From Pseudomonas sp. dw_612 (GTDB lineage: Bacteria > Pseudomonadota > Gammaproteobacteria > Pseudomonadales > Pseudomonadaceae): a stretch of DNA of 64,000 nt. The notes under the pieces are model-generated. The model saw nothing but the letters and a program-made list of their open reading frames with translations, made no database searches and was not told the origin of the DNA. The position numbers and the translations under genes were made by a program. The stretch's first letter is position 1. Every line of letters begins with the position of its first letter. Of the stretch, positions 35,865 through 44,945 are shown one piece after another. Location of the stretch: assembly GCF_018449725.1 (NCBI RefSeq), contig NZ_JAAVVC010000005.1, positions 186,001 to 250,000 on the forward strand. Direction: 5' to 3'.

Positions 35865-37735
35865 AGACACCCTTCGTGCGGACCAACCGGCGCATCCTGA
35901 TCATCGACGACACGCCGTCGATCCATCTGGATTTCCGCAAAATCCTCGACCCCGACGCGGAAGAGGAACAGAGCCTGGCCGGCACCGAAGAAGCGCTGTT
36001 CGGCACGTTGCAACCGGACCGTCTGACCTTTCAGCTCGACTCCGCGTATCAGGGCCAGGAAGCCCTGGAACTGGTCAAGCGCGCCCGGGCCGAAGGTCGC
36101 CCCTACGCCCTGGCGTTCACCGACATGCGCATGCCACCGGGCTGGGACGGTCTGGAAACCATTGAAGAGCTGTGGAAGGCCGATCCCAGCCTGCAAATCG
36201 CCTTGTGCACGGCGTATTCGGATTACAGCTGGGAAGCCATGGCCGAGCGCCTCGAATTCGGCGATCAGCTATTGGTGTTGAAAAAACCCTTCGACAGCCT
36301 GGAAATCCGCCAAATGGCCAGTGCCCTGACCTGGAAATGGCAGATGGCCCAGGACGCGGCGATGAAAGTGCTGAGCCTGGAGCAGACCATCGAAGCCCGG
36401 GTGCATGAGTTGCTGAAGGTGTCGCACCTGTTGCAGTACGACGTCCTCACCGAATTGCCCAACAGCACATTGCTCGGCGATCGCCTGAATCAGTCCCTGG
36501 CCTTGTCCCGACGCCATGACAAACAACTGGCGGTGATGTTTCTCGGGCTGGACCGCTTCAAGCGCATCAACAATGCCCTGGGGCATCCGGCCGGCGACGA
36601 GATGCTCAAACGGGTCGGGCAGAGTCTGGTGTCCACGGTGCGCGAATCCGACTCGGTGTTTCGCTACGGCTCCGACGAGTTCGTGGTGATCCTCGCCGAT
36701 GTGCGGCACCCGCAGCAGACCAAGGGCATCGCCGAAAAACTCTTGAATGCCATCCGTGCGCCGCAACACATTGCCGGCCACGACTTGAGCGTGACCGCCA
36801 GCCTGGGGATCAGCATCTATCCCGAGGACGGCCTCGACGCCATCGTGCTGATCAAGAAAGCCGAAACCGCGATGCGCAACGTCAAGGAAAACGGCCCGAA
36901 CGATTTCAGCTTTTTCATCGATGAAATGAACCAGCGCGCCCGAGAGCAGCAGAGCATTGAGTCAGGGATTCGCCTGGCCCTGGAGCGCAATGAGTTCGTG
37001 CTCCATTACCAACCGAAAATGGACCTGACCAGCGGCCAGGTGGTCGGCGCCGAAGCGTTGATCCGCTGGAAAAAGCCGGGACAGGGCTGGGTCTATCCCT
37101 CGGATTTCATCGCGGTGGCCGAAGACAGCGGTTTGATTGTGCCGTTGACCAAATGGGTGATGGCCCAGGCCTGTCGCCAGGCGTGTATCTGGAAGAGCGC
37201 CGGGTTACCGAAAATCTGCATCTCCGTGAACGTGTCGGCCATCGATTTCCGGCAGCGGGACTTTGTCGAGAGCATCGAGCAGATCCTCAAGCAGACCGGG
37301 ATGGAGCCAACGTTGCTGGAACTGGAAATCACCGAAGGGGTGTTGATGCAGAACGTCGACACCACCGTGACCGCCCTGAACCGGATCAAGGCCTTGGGCG
37401 TGCGCCTGTCCATCGATGACTTCGGCACCGGATATTCCAGCCTGAGTTACCTGCGCCGGTTTCCTATCGATGTGCTGAAAATCGACCAGTCATTCATTCG
37501 CGGCTTGAGCCGTGACAGCAGCGACGCCGCGCTGGTCAGCGCCATCATCAGCCTGGGCAAGAGCCTGAAGCTGACCGTCATCGCTGAAGGGATAGAAACC
37601 CTCGAACAACTGGACTTCCTCAAGGCCCACCACTGCGAGGAAGGCCAGGGTTATTACTTCAGCAAAGCCGTGGCACCGGATGCTTTTGCCCATTATTTGA
37701 TGTCCGTGAAGCCCCTGCCCTCAGCCCAGACATGA
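35861..37735 (+). CDS. REC-GGDEF-EAL protein, probable c-di-GMP phosphodiesterase
   Basis: A 624-residue relative of the upstream protein without the PAS domain. The enlarged receiver (Asp88 in TDMRMPPGWDG) is close to that of its neighbour. The cyclase site is degenerate (RYGSDEF, 270-274) although RESD is kept. The EAL half has EAL (398-400), SVNVS, ELEITE and DDFGTGYSS, so it should hydrolyse c-di-GMP. The pair thus splits synthesis and breakdown. Overlaps: four bases with the upstream gene; the next gene begins 44 bases after its stop. Confidence 0.9.
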   Translation: MKTPFVRTNRRILIIDDTPSIHLDFRKILDPDAEEEQSLAGTEEALFGTLQPDRLTFQLDSAYQGQEALELVKRARAEGRPYALAFTDMRMPPGWDGLETIEELWKADPSLQIALCTAYSDYSWEAMAERLEFGDQLLVLKKPFDSLEIRQMASALTWKWQMAQDAAMKVLSLEQTIEARVHELLKVSHLLQYDVLTELPNSTLLGDRLNQSLALSRRHDKQLAVMFLGLDRFKRINNALGHPAGDEMLKRVGQSLVSTVRESDSVFRYGSDEFVVILADVRHPQQTKGIAEKLLNAIRAPQHIAGHDLSVTASLGISIYPEDGLDAIVLIKKAETAMRNVKENGPNDFSFFIDEMNQRAREQQSIESGIRLALERNEFVLHYQPKMDLTSGQVVGAEALIRWKKPGQGWVYPSDFIAVAEDSGLIVPLTKWVMAQACRQACIWKSAGLPKICISVNVSAIDFRQRDFVESIEQILKQTGMEPTLLELEITEGVLMQNVDTTVTALNRIKALGVRLSIDDFGTGYSSLSYLRRFPIDVLKIDQSFIRGLSRDSSDAALVSAIISLGKSLKLTVIAEGIETLEQLDFLKAHHCEEGQGYYFSKAVAPDAFAHYLMSVKPLPSAQT

Positions 37736-37779
37736 GCGACGCGCACCGACACGCAGGCCAACCGCCAAGGAATCATCCG

Positions 37780-38739
37780 ATGTCGCCCGACCGTGCCTTT
37801 CTGCTTCCGGTGTTTATGTTGGCGATCTGCCTGAGCGCCAGCGGCGCACCGCTGGACGAACCGCTAAAACCGTTGCCCGCCGTGCCGCAGCAAAATCCCC
37901 TGCGGGTCGAACTGGGTCGCCAGTTATTCAATGAACCGCGCTTGTCGGTGAATAACAGCCTGTCCTGCGCCGGTTGCCATCGGCTGGAAAGTGGCGGCGC
38001 CGACAACAAACCGTTCTCCATCGGCTTCAACGGCCAACCGGTGGCCATCAACACCCCCAGCGTGTTCAACGCCACCCTGAACTTCCGGCAGTTCTGGAAT
38101 GGCCGGGCCGACACCCTGGAAACCCAGGTCCACGAAGTGGTGCAGAGCCCCAGCGAAATGGGCAGCAACTGGGAACACGTGGTGCAGACGCTGAGCGCCG
38201 ACCCGGCCTATAAAAGCGCATTTGCCAACGCCTACCCGGATGGCGTCACCATGAACAACGTGCAAAACGCGTTGGCCAGCTACGAACGCACGCTGATCAG
38301 CAGCAACTCGCGCTTCGATCAGTACCTGCAAGGCAATACCGACATTCTCACCCTCGATGAAAAGTACGGTTATCAGCGCTTCAAGGACTACGGCTGCATT
38401 ACCTGCCACCAAGGGGTGAACATCGGCGGCAACATGTTCCAGAAATTCGGGGTCATGGGTGACTACTTCAAAACCCGGGGCAACCCCACCGAAACCGACC
38501 TGGGACGCTATCTGGTGACCAAGGATGAAGAGGACCGCAACGTGTTCAAGGTCCCGAGTCTGCGTAACGTTGCCGTGACTGCGCCGTACTTCCACGACGC
38601 CTCGGCAAAAACCCTCGAAGAGGCGGTGGACGTGATGTTCAAGTTCCAGCTTGGCCGCGTGCCCTCGGACGATGACCAGCACCTGATCATCCTGTTTCTC
38701 AAGACCCTGACCGGTGAATGGGAGGGCAAGCCCTTATGA
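37780..38739 (+). CDS. Diheme cytochrome c peroxidase/MauG-like protein
   Basis: A 319-residue periplasmic protein with a signal peptide (FLLPVFMLAICLSASG) and two c-type heme motifs, CAGCH (63-67) and CITCH (206-210), spaced as in bacterial diheme peroxidases. Family residues SCAGCHRLESGGADN and VPSLRNVAVTAPYFHDA are clear. It may reduce peroxide or oxidise a partner as MauG does. The start at 37780 has AAGGAA; an ATG at 37732 overlapping the upstream stop is possible but has no signal sequence. Its place between c-di-GMP enzymes and kinases suggests a redox input. It overlaps the kinase gene by four bases. Confidence 0.88.
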   Translation: MSPDRAFLLPVFMLAICLSASGAPLDEPLKPLPAVPQQNPLRVELGRQLFNEPRLSVNNSLSCAGCHRLESGGADNKPFSIGFNGQPVAINTPSVFNATLNFRQFWNGRADTLETQVHEVVQSPSEMGSNWEHVVQTLSADPAYKSAFANAYPDGVTMNNVQNALASYERTLISSNSRFDQYLQGNTDILTLDEKYGYQRFKDYGCITCHQGVNIGGNMFQKFGVMGDYFKTRGNPTETDLGRYLVTKDEEDRNVFKVPSLRNVAVTAPYFHDASAKTLEEAVDVMFKFQLGRVPSDDDQHLIILFLKTLTGEWEGKPL

Positions 38740-40547
38740 AAATGTCCCGCCGTCGCAGCATGGCGCTGCTCAGCCTCGTGGCCCTGGCGCTGGCCTCGAT
38801 CCTGCTGTTCCTGTACCTCAAATCCAGCTCCGACCAGACCTCGACCTACACCGAATCCCGGGGCTTGATTGCGCGGATGAAACAACTCAACGCGCAGTGG
38901 GAAACCGAGATTCTCAAGGCCCGGGTCGCCATCAGCCACAACTACGATCCGCTGGTCTCGCCCCTGACCGAGATGACCCAGTTGTGGGAGCGGTTCGACA
39001 GCATGGAGTCGAACCACGGCCGCAGCGACTCGCCCGCTTGGAACACCAGCCATGATGCGTACCTGGCCGCCATCCAGGAAAAGACCCGCCTGGTGGAACA
39101 GTTCAAGTCCCATAACGCGGTGCTGCGCAACTCGCTGGCGTTTTTGCCCACCGCCGAGGACGACATCCAGCAACCCCTGACCCAAGTGGTAGATGGCGAC
39201 CAACTGCAATTGCAGAACATCGCCACCGACACCTACGACTTGCTGCTCAGCGCCATGGAGTTCGCTCAGGTCACCTCGGACGACAAGGCCGCCGATATCC
39301 TCGTGGGCCTGAACAAACTGGGGGTCAATAAACTGCGCCTGCCGGAGGCGTTCCATGGTCCCATCGATATTCTGAGCAATCACATTGAGCTCATCTTGCG
39401 CGAGCAACCGATCGTCAACCGCCTGCTGGAAAACATCGAAGCCATCCCCGTGGCCGAACGCCTGGACGACATCACCAGCCTGCTGAACCAGGATCAGCAG
39501 GCGTCCGACGCGATCTATCAGCGCTATCACTTCTACATGCTGGTGTTTTCCGTGCTGCTGGTCCTGGTGCTGGTGTACCTGGCGATTCGGCTGATGCGCA
39601 GTTTCACCGAGATCAGTCGCGTCAACAAAGCGCTGCAAACGGCCAACGATGACCTGGAGTTGCGGGTCGAAGAACGCACCCGGGAACTCAAGGACACCCA
39701 GAGTGAGCTGCTCGACACCGCTCGCCAGGCCGGCATGGCCGAGATCGCCACCAACGTGTTGCACAACGTCGGCAACGTGCTCAACAGCGTGAACATCTCC
39801 GCCGACCTGGTGACCCGCAAACTGCGCAGCAGCAAGGCCTTGGGATTGGGCAAGGCGATGCAGTTGATCAACGAACACCCCGAGGACCTGGGCAGTTTCC
39901 TGAGCGAGGATGCCAAAGGCAAATTGCTGCCCGGCTACCTCAATCAACTGGTGGACGCCATCGCCCTCGAACAACAGGGCATGACCGACGAACTGGCCCA
40001 ACTGACCAAAAGTGTGGATCACATCAAGGACATCGTCGCCACCCAGCAATCCTACGCGGGCGCCAACAGCCTGATGGAACCGCTGCACATCAGTGAACTG
40101 CTGGAGGATGCCCTGCGCATGAACTCCGGCGCACTGACCCGGCACCATGTCACGGTGGTCAAGGAGTACAGCGACGTCCCGCGGGTGATGGGCGACAAGC
40201 ACCGCTTGCTGCTGATCCTGATCAACCTGATCAGCAACGCCAAATACGCGATGTCCGATCTCAGCGACCGTCCACGGCAGATGACTTTGGGGGTCAAAAT
40301 CGTCGACGACAGCATTCTTCAAGTCAGCGTCAAGGATGACGGCGAAGGCATCCCCGAGGAAAACATGACGCGAATCTTTGCCCACGGTTTTACCACCCGC
40401 AAGGAGGGCCACGGGTTCGGCCTGCACAGCTGCGCCCTGGCCGCCATCGAGATGAACGGCCACCTCACCGCCCACAGTGACGGGCCGGGCAAAGGTGCAC
40501 AGTTCACGTTGCAAATCCCCCTGAAAACCGTAGCAGGTGACGCATGA
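38736..40547 (+). CDS. Membrane sensor histidine kinase
   Basis: A 603-residue kinase: first helix at about 12-32, periplasmic region of about 230 residues rich in helices, second helix at about 266-287, coiled coil (VNKALQTANDDLELRVEERTREL region), an H-box ATNVLHNVGNVLNSV with His343, and the ATPase with GFTTRKEGHGFGLHS. VLHNVGN is a variant H-box. The ATG at 38736 follows GGAGGG and overlaps the peroxidase stop (ATGA). Sharing the periplasm with the diheme protein, it may read that protein's state and phosphorylate the nearby receivers; this is inference. Confidence 0.88.
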   Translation: MKMSRRRSMALLSLVALALASILLFLYLKSSSDQTSTYTESRGLIARMKQLNAQWETEILKARVAISHNYDPLVSPLTEMTQLWERFDSMESNHGRSDSPAWNTSHDAYLAAIQEKTRLVEQFKSHNAVLRNSLAFLPTAEDDIQQPLTQVVDGDQLQLQNIATDTYDLLLSAMEFAQVTSDDKAADILVGLNKLGVNKLRLPEAFHGPIDILSNHIELILREQPIVNRLLENIEAIPVAERLDDITSLLNQDQQASDAIYQRYHFYMLVFSVLLVLVLVYLAIRLMRSFTEISRVNKALQTANDDLELRVEERTRELKDTQSELLDTARQAGMAEIATNVLHNVGNVLNSVNISADLVTRKLRSSKALGLGKAMQLINEHPEDLGSFLSEDAKGKLLPGYLNQLVDAIALEQQGMTDELAQLTKSVDHIKDIVATQQSYAGANSLMEPLHISELLEDALRMNSGALTRHHVTVVKEYSDVPRVMGDKHRLLLILINLISNAKYAMSDLSDRPRQMTLGVKIVDDSILQVSVKDDGEGIPEENMTRIFAHGFTTRKEGHGFGLHSCALAAIEMNGHLTAHSDGPGKGAQFTLQIPLKTVAGDA

Positions 40548-41950
40548 GCAACCCTTCGAATCGACGCATTTTGTTGATCGATGACACACCGTCCATTCAT
40601 GTGGATTTTCGCAAGATCCTCACCCCGAACCCGGTACAGCACGTGGAACTGGATGAGATGGAAGCCACGCTGTTCGGTGCCGAAGCGAAATCCGCCAGCG
40701 CACTGTTCGAGCTGGACTCGGCCTTCGGCGGTCAGGAAGGCCTGGGCAAACTCAAATTCGCCCTGAAGGAACACCGTCCCTACGCCATGGCTTTCGTCGA
40801 TATGCGCATGCCCGACGGCTGGGACGGCGCGCAAACCATCGAACACCTGTGGCAGGAAGACCCGCGCCTGCAAGTGGTGGTGTGTACCGCGTATTCCGAT
40901 TATTCGTGGGATGAACTGCTGGACCGTTTGCAGGCCCACGACCGGTTGCTGATCCTGAAAAAGCCATTCGATAACATTGAAGTCCAGCAAATGGCCAATA
41001 CCCTGCTGACCAAATGGGACATGACCGAACGGGCCAGCGTGCAGGTGGATCATCTGGGGCAAATGGTCGAACGCCGGACCCGGCAGTTCAAGGAAGCCAG
41101 TGTCGAGCTGCAACGGGAAATCGACGAGCGCAAACAGCTGGAATCGCAACTGGTGCAATCGGAAAAACTCGCCTCGCTGGGACAACTGGCGGCCGGCGTC
41201 GCCCATGAAATCAACAACCCCATCGGCTTCATTTCGTCCAACCTCGGTTGCCTGGACGGCTACTTCAAGCAATTGCAGGAAATGCTCGACGCCTATCGCA
41301 GTGCCGAAGAGGCGATTACCTCACCCGAGGTGATCGAGCGCCTGAATGTGCTGCGCGAACGGATCGAGCTGGAATTCCTGCGCGAAGACATTCCGCTGCT
41401 GATCAAGGAATCCAAGGACGGCATTAGCCGCGTCGGGCAGATCGTCAAGGATCTGAAGGACTTTTCTCGGGTGGACTCCAACCAGGAATGGCAGTGGGCC
41501 AATCTGCAACAGGGCATCGAATCGACGCTGAACATCGTCGCCAACGAACTCAAGTACAAGGCCGATGTGGTGAAGCAATATCAGGTGCTGCCGGAAATCG
41601 AATGCCTGCCCTCGCAAATCAATCAGGTGATCATGAACCTGATCGTCAACGCGTCCCAGGCGATTGGCACGGAACGGGGCACCATCACCCTGAGCACCGG
41701 GCTTGAAGGAGAAACGGTATGGATCGAGGTGGCCGATACGGGCTCGGGAATTGAACCGCAGACGTTGCAGAAGATCTTCGATCCGTTCTTCACCACCAAA
41801 CCGATTGGCCAGGGGACTGGGCTGGGGTTGTCACTGTCGTACGGGATTGTGAAGAAGCATCACGGGGATATTTCGGTGCGCAGCGTGGTCGGGACAGGCA
41901 CGACGTTCAGGGTTGAGTTGCCGGTGCACCAGACCAAACTCTCCGCCTGA
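40544..41950 (+). CDS. Receiver-histidine kinase hybrid
   Basis: A 468-residue soluble protein: enlarged receiver (residues 6-160, Asp86 in [11 protein letters not shown]), coiled coil and a kinase core with H-box [13 protein letters not shown] (His221), DTGSGIE and [13 protein letters not shown]. The receiver is the third copy of the type found in the two GGDEF-EAL proteins of the operon. A receiver in front of a kinase fits a relay or branching role. It overlaps the membrane kinase gene by four bases and ends the operon; a REPIN follows. Confidence 0.9.
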   Translation: MSNPSNRRILLIDDTPSIHVDFRKILTPNPVQHVELDEMEATLFGAEAKSASALFELDSAFGGQEGLGKLKFALKEHRPYAMAFVDMRMPDGWDGAQTIEHLWQEDPRLQVVVCTAYSDYSWDELLDRLQAHDRLLILKKPFDNIEVQQMANTLLTKWDMTERASVQVDHLGQMVERRTRQFKEASVELQREIDERKQLESQLVQSEKLASLGQLAAGVAHEINNPIGFISSNLGCLDGYFKQLQEMLDAYRSAEEAITSPEVIERLNVLRERIELEFLREDIPLLIKESKDGISRVGQIVKDLKDFSRVDSNQEWQWANLQQGIESTLNIVANELKYKADVVKQYQVLPEIECLPSQINQVIMNLIVNASQAIGTERGTITLSTGLEGETVWIEVADTGSGIEPQTLQKIFDPFFTTKPIGQGTGLGLSLSYGIVKKHHGDISVRSVVGTGTTFRVELPVHQTKLSA

Positions 41951-41980
41951 ACCCCGATTAATTGTGGCAATACAAATCAA

Positions 41981-42074
41981 ATGTGGGAGCGGGCTTGCTC
42001 GCGAATGCGGTATGTCAGGCAACATCAATGTTGAATGTCAGACCGTTTTCGCGAGCAAGCCCGCTCCCACAGGG
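41981..42074. repeat. REPIN
   Basis: Inverted pair of the main REP class between the convergent hybrid-kinase and permease genes. Confidence 0.9.
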
Positions 42075-42092
42075 TTATGCGTAAGGCTTGGA

Positions 42093-43418
42093 TCAGGTGG
42101 CTTCCTGGAAATCCATCTCCGGCGGCTGGCGACGGAACCCGCCGGTCAGCACCGCCAGGTACACCACGCCGATCGCCAGCCAGCTCAGGCCCAGGTAAAT
42201 CGCCAGGTGATCGAGGCTGACCATCAGCCACAGGTCAGCCACCAGGCCAATGAACGGGAACACCAGGAACAGCACCAGTTCACGCGGGCCTTTTTTCTCG
42301 CCAGCGATCCAGTAATGGAAGATCACCGACAGGTTCACCATGCTGAAGGCCAGGAAGGCGCCGAAGTTGATGAACGAGGTCGAGGTGGTCACGTCGAGTT
42401 TCAGCGCCAACAATGCCACCACTGCGCACAGCAGGATGCTATTGACCGGCGTGCCGAATTTCTCATGCAAGGTGCCAAAGAACGACTTGGGCAACACGCC
42501 GTCGCGGCCCATGGCGAACAGCAACCGCGAGCCGCTGGCCTGGGCCGACAGGCCCGAGGCGAACTGGCCGACGATCAGGCCGATCAGGAAGATCGACACA
42601 AACAGGTCGCCACCGATGTTGCGCGCAATTTCGTAGGCCGCCGAGTCGACGTTGTCGAACTGGAACGACGGATGCGCCACCTGCACGAAGTACGACACGC
42701 CGACGAAAATCAAACCGCCGATCAGGGTGATCAGCATGATCGCCCGGGGAATGGTGCGGCGTGGATCGCGGGTTTCTTCGGTCAGGGTGCTGACCGCGTC
42801 AAAACCGAGGAACGAGTAACAGGCGATGGCCGCGCCGCTCATGATCAGCGGCATTTGCATGTCGCCGTTGAAGAACGGTTTGACCGTCCACAGCGGCGTG
42901 CTCGCATCGCCGACGATGTAATGGACGCACAGCACGACGAAAGCAATCAGCACCAGCGCTTGCACCAGCATCAGCAAAGCGTTGATGCCGTTGGCCAGTT
43001 TCAGGCCGACGATGTTGATCGCGCTGGTGATGCCGATGAACGCCAACACCCAGATCCACTGCGGCACGGCCGGGAACGCGGAGTTGAGGTAAGCGGCGCC
43101 GATCAGCCAGATCGCCATGGGCAAGAACAGGTAATCGAGCAATACCGCCCACCCGGCGATGAACCCGAGTTTCGGGCTGATGGCCTTGCGCACATAGCTG
43201 TAGGCCGAACCGGCGACCGGGAACGCCGCGGCCATGCGCCCGTAGCTCATGGCGGTGAAAAACATCGCCACCAGCGCCGCCAGATACGCGGCCGGGACCA
43301 TGCCAGCGGTGGATTGAGCGAGGATGCCAAAAGTGCCGAGCACAATGATCGGCGTCATGTAGGCGATGCCGAACAGCACCACCGAACCCAATGACAGGGT
43401 GCGTTGTAAACGAGCCAT
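42093..43418 (-). CDS. APC family permease, PuuP-like
   Basis: A 441-residue transporter with twelve predicted helices. It is similar along its length to E. coli PuuP, the putrescine importer: LRKSL-like start, AYMTPIIVLGTFGI, AGSAYSYVRKAISP, CYSFLGFDAVSTLTEET and ASGLSAQASGSRLLFAMGRD. Putrescine or another amine/amino acid is the likely substrate. The carbon-nitrogen hydrolase gene lies upstream on the same strand, separated by a 579-base gap filled by a minisatellite, so the two genes may once have been closer. Confidence 0.87.
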   Translation of the reverse strand: MARLQRTLSLGSVVLFGIAYMTPIIVLGTFGILAQSTAGMVPAAYLAALVAMFFTAMSYGRMAAAFPVAGSAYSYVRKAISPKLGFIAGWAVLLDYLFLPMAIWLIGAAYLNSAFPAVPQWIWVLAFIGITSAINIVGLKLANGINALLMLVQALVLIAFVVLCVHYIVGDASTPLWTVKPFFNGDMQMPLIMSGAAIACYSFLGFDAVSTLTEETRDPRRTIPRAIMLITLIGGLIFVGVSYFVQVAHPSFQFDNVDSAAYEIARNIGGDLFVSIFLIGLIVGQFASGLSAQASGSRLLFAMGRDGVLPKSFFGTLHEKFGTPVNSILLCAVVALLALKLDVTTSTSFINFGAFLAFSMVNLSVIFHYWIAGEKKGPRELVLFLVFPFIGLVADLWLMVSLDHLAIYLGLSWLAIGVVYLAVLTGGFRRQPPEMDFQEAT

Positions 43419-43492
43419 GAGCGACTACTCCGAATTTATTAGATTTATGGCAGAGCCGAGTTCGGCAAAAATTACGTCAACGTCAAAAGCCA

Positions 43493-43530
43493 CCCCTCAC
43501 CCCAGCCCTCTCCCCAGAGGGGAGAGGGGG
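43493..43530. repeat. Left arm of the inverted repeat around the minisatellite
   Basis: A CCCCTCACCCCAGCCCTCTC... element that itself folds (CCCTCTCCCC/GGGGAGAGGG). Its reverse complement recurs at 43933-43969 with about four differences in 37 bases. Such CCCTCACCC-AACCCTCTCCC elements are scattered in many bacterial genomes. Confidence 0.85.
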
Positions 43531-43587
43531 AAAGGGGGCAGATCTCCATGGGTTTCAAATCCTGGATTCGACTGGGTATTTCTTTTT

Positions 43588-43875
43588 AATCCTGGGTTCG
43601 ATCGGGTGTTTCTCTCAATCCTGGGTTCGATTGGGTGTTTCTCTCAATCCTGGGTTCGATCGGGCGTTTCTCTCAATCCTGGGTTCGATCGGGTGTTTCT
43701 CTCAATCCTGGGTTCGATTGAGTGTTTCTCAATCCTGGGTTCGATCGGGCGTTTCTCTCAATCCTGGGTTCGATTGAGTGTTTCTCTCAATCCTGGGTTC
43801 GATCGGGCGTTTCTCTCAATCCTGGGTTCGATTGAGTGTTTCTCTCAATCCTGGGTTCGGTTTGGATGTTTCGAT
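43588..43875. repeat. Minisatellite with 29-bp unit, about ten copies
   Basis: The unit AATCCTGGGTTCGATCGGGT followed by GTTTCTCTC begins at 43588, 43617, 43646, 43675, 43704, 43731, 43760, 43789, 43818 and 43847. One unit is 27 bases. Units vary mainly at CGATCGGG(T/C)G versus CGATTGAGTG, and the later copies alternate between these forms. Degenerate units lie on either side (43561 and about 43870). There are no unique spacers, so it is not a CRISPR array. No gene is seen in the 579-base gap. Confidence 0.95.
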
Positions 43876-43932
43876 CCTGTGTTCGACTGGGTATTTCAGG
43901 TCGCAGCAAATCGTCCGGCCACCTCGGTCAGT

Positions 43933-43969
43933 CCCCTCTCCCCCCTGGGGAGAGGGTTAGGGTGAGGGG
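43933..43969. repeat. Right arm of the inverted repeat around the minisatellite
   Basis: CCCCTCTCCCCCCTGGGGAG and on to GGGTTAGGGTGAGGGG: the reverse complement of the left arm at 43493. The two arms enclose the tandem repeat and little else, so the whole of 43493-43969 looks like one composite element. Confidence 0.85.
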
Positions 43970-43997
43970 CGGTTCCAACTGACACACCGCTCAATAT

Positions 43998-44819
43998 CTA
44001 GCGTCGCGGAATCAACAGCTCCCGCAACCCGCAAACATGCTCAACAATCTCCCCCGGCAACTTCAGCCGCTGATCATCCAGGTACCGATAATCCTGCCGC
44101 GCCGCCGCCAATTGGTTCAGGTCCAGCTCAACCGCGAACTGCCCCTCCTCACGCCCGGCTTCGAACAGCAAGGTACCCAACGGATCCACCAGCGCACTGC
44201 CGCCGGCAAACAACAACCCGCCATCCCCTGCTTCCACGCGGTTGACCATCAGCGCAAACGCCTGGTTTTCCTGGGCGCGGGCCATGATCGCGGTGCGGTG
44301 GGTCGGGCCATACGGATCCATGTTGCCGTTGGTGACGATCAGCACTTCAGCGCCCAGTTGCGCCAGGGCGCGGGCGGTTTCGGGGAATTCGATGTCGTAG
44401 CAAATCAGCAGACCGACCCGCACACCGTTCCACAAACACGTGGCGTAACGGTCACCGGGCTCGTAGACGCCACGGTCCGAGGCCCACAAATGCGTCTTGC
44501 GATAACGCAGGGCAATGCCTTCGGGGGTAATCAGCAGCGTGGTGTTGTAGAAACGGCCGTTGTCGTTCTCGGCCATGCCCACCACCACGGCGATATTGCG
44601 TTCGCGGGCGGCGGCGATCACGGCGCTGACGGTCGGGCCGTCCAGCGGCTCGGCGACCTGGGCCACAGATTCTTCCGAGGGAAAGCCCATCAAGTGGCCT
44701 TCCGGGAACATAATCAGCTGCGTATCAGCGGCGCTGGCGGCAATCGCGACCAGGGCGCGTTCAAGGTTGTAAGCCGTGTCGTTGTCACGGCCCGCCAATT
44801 GGGCGAGTTCGACCTTCAT
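43998..44819 (-). CDS. Carbon-nitrogen hydrolase (nitrilase superfamily)
   Basis: A 273-residue cytoplasmic amidase with the Glu-Lys-Cys triad: Glu40 in FPEGHL, Lys108 in RYRKTHLW and Cys140 in LICYDIEFPE. The family includes omega-amidase, N-carbamoylputrescine amidase and 5-aminovaleramidase; the exact substrate is not readable. AAGGAA precedes the ATG. It is divergent from a LuxR regulator 126 bases away and upstream of a PuuP-like permease, which suggests uptake and hydrolysis of an amide or amine. Confidence 0.87.
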   Translation of the reverse strand: MKVELAQLAGRDNDTAYNLERALVAIAASAADTQLIMFPEGHLMGFPSEESVAQVAEPLDGPTVSAVIAAARERNIAVVVGMAENDNGRFYNTTLLITPEGIALRYRKTHLWASDRGVYEPGDRYATCLWNGVRVGLLICYDIEFPETARALAQLGAEVLIVTNGNMDPYGPTHRTAIMARAQENQAFALMVNRVEAGDGGLLFAGGSALVDPLGTLLFEAGREEGQFAVELDLNQLAAARQDYRYLDDQRLKLPGEIVEHVCGLRELLIPRR

Positions 44820-44945
44820 GGGTATTCCTTATTCTCGTGGCCGGGCGGCAGAAAGATTGCCCGGCCGGTGTCTGTGCGCCAGTATGCGCAGCAAGTAACC
44901 GGCCAGGGAATTACGCGGCCGGGGTAACCCGATAGGGGTAGACGC

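Noticed and set aside
38508..40589. Minus-strand frame of 693 codons opposite the histidine kinase
   Set aside because: Shadow frame produced by GC-rich third positions; no family similarity, and the plus strand has the kinase motifs.
41913..43394. Plus-strand frame of 493 codons opposite the permease
   Set aside because: Very rich in His, Gln and Arg and starts within REP sequence; the minus strand encodes a twelve-helix permease.
43588..43875. Regularly spaced 29-base repeats as a CRISPR array
   Set aside because: The repeats follow one another directly without unique spacers, no cas genes are near, and unit sequences vary in an alternating manner. It is a minisatellite.
43366..43965. Open frame of 199 codons with a repeating peptide
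   Set aside because: It overlaps the permease gene start on the other strand and the tandem repeat, has no ribosome-binding site, and is open only because of the repeat.
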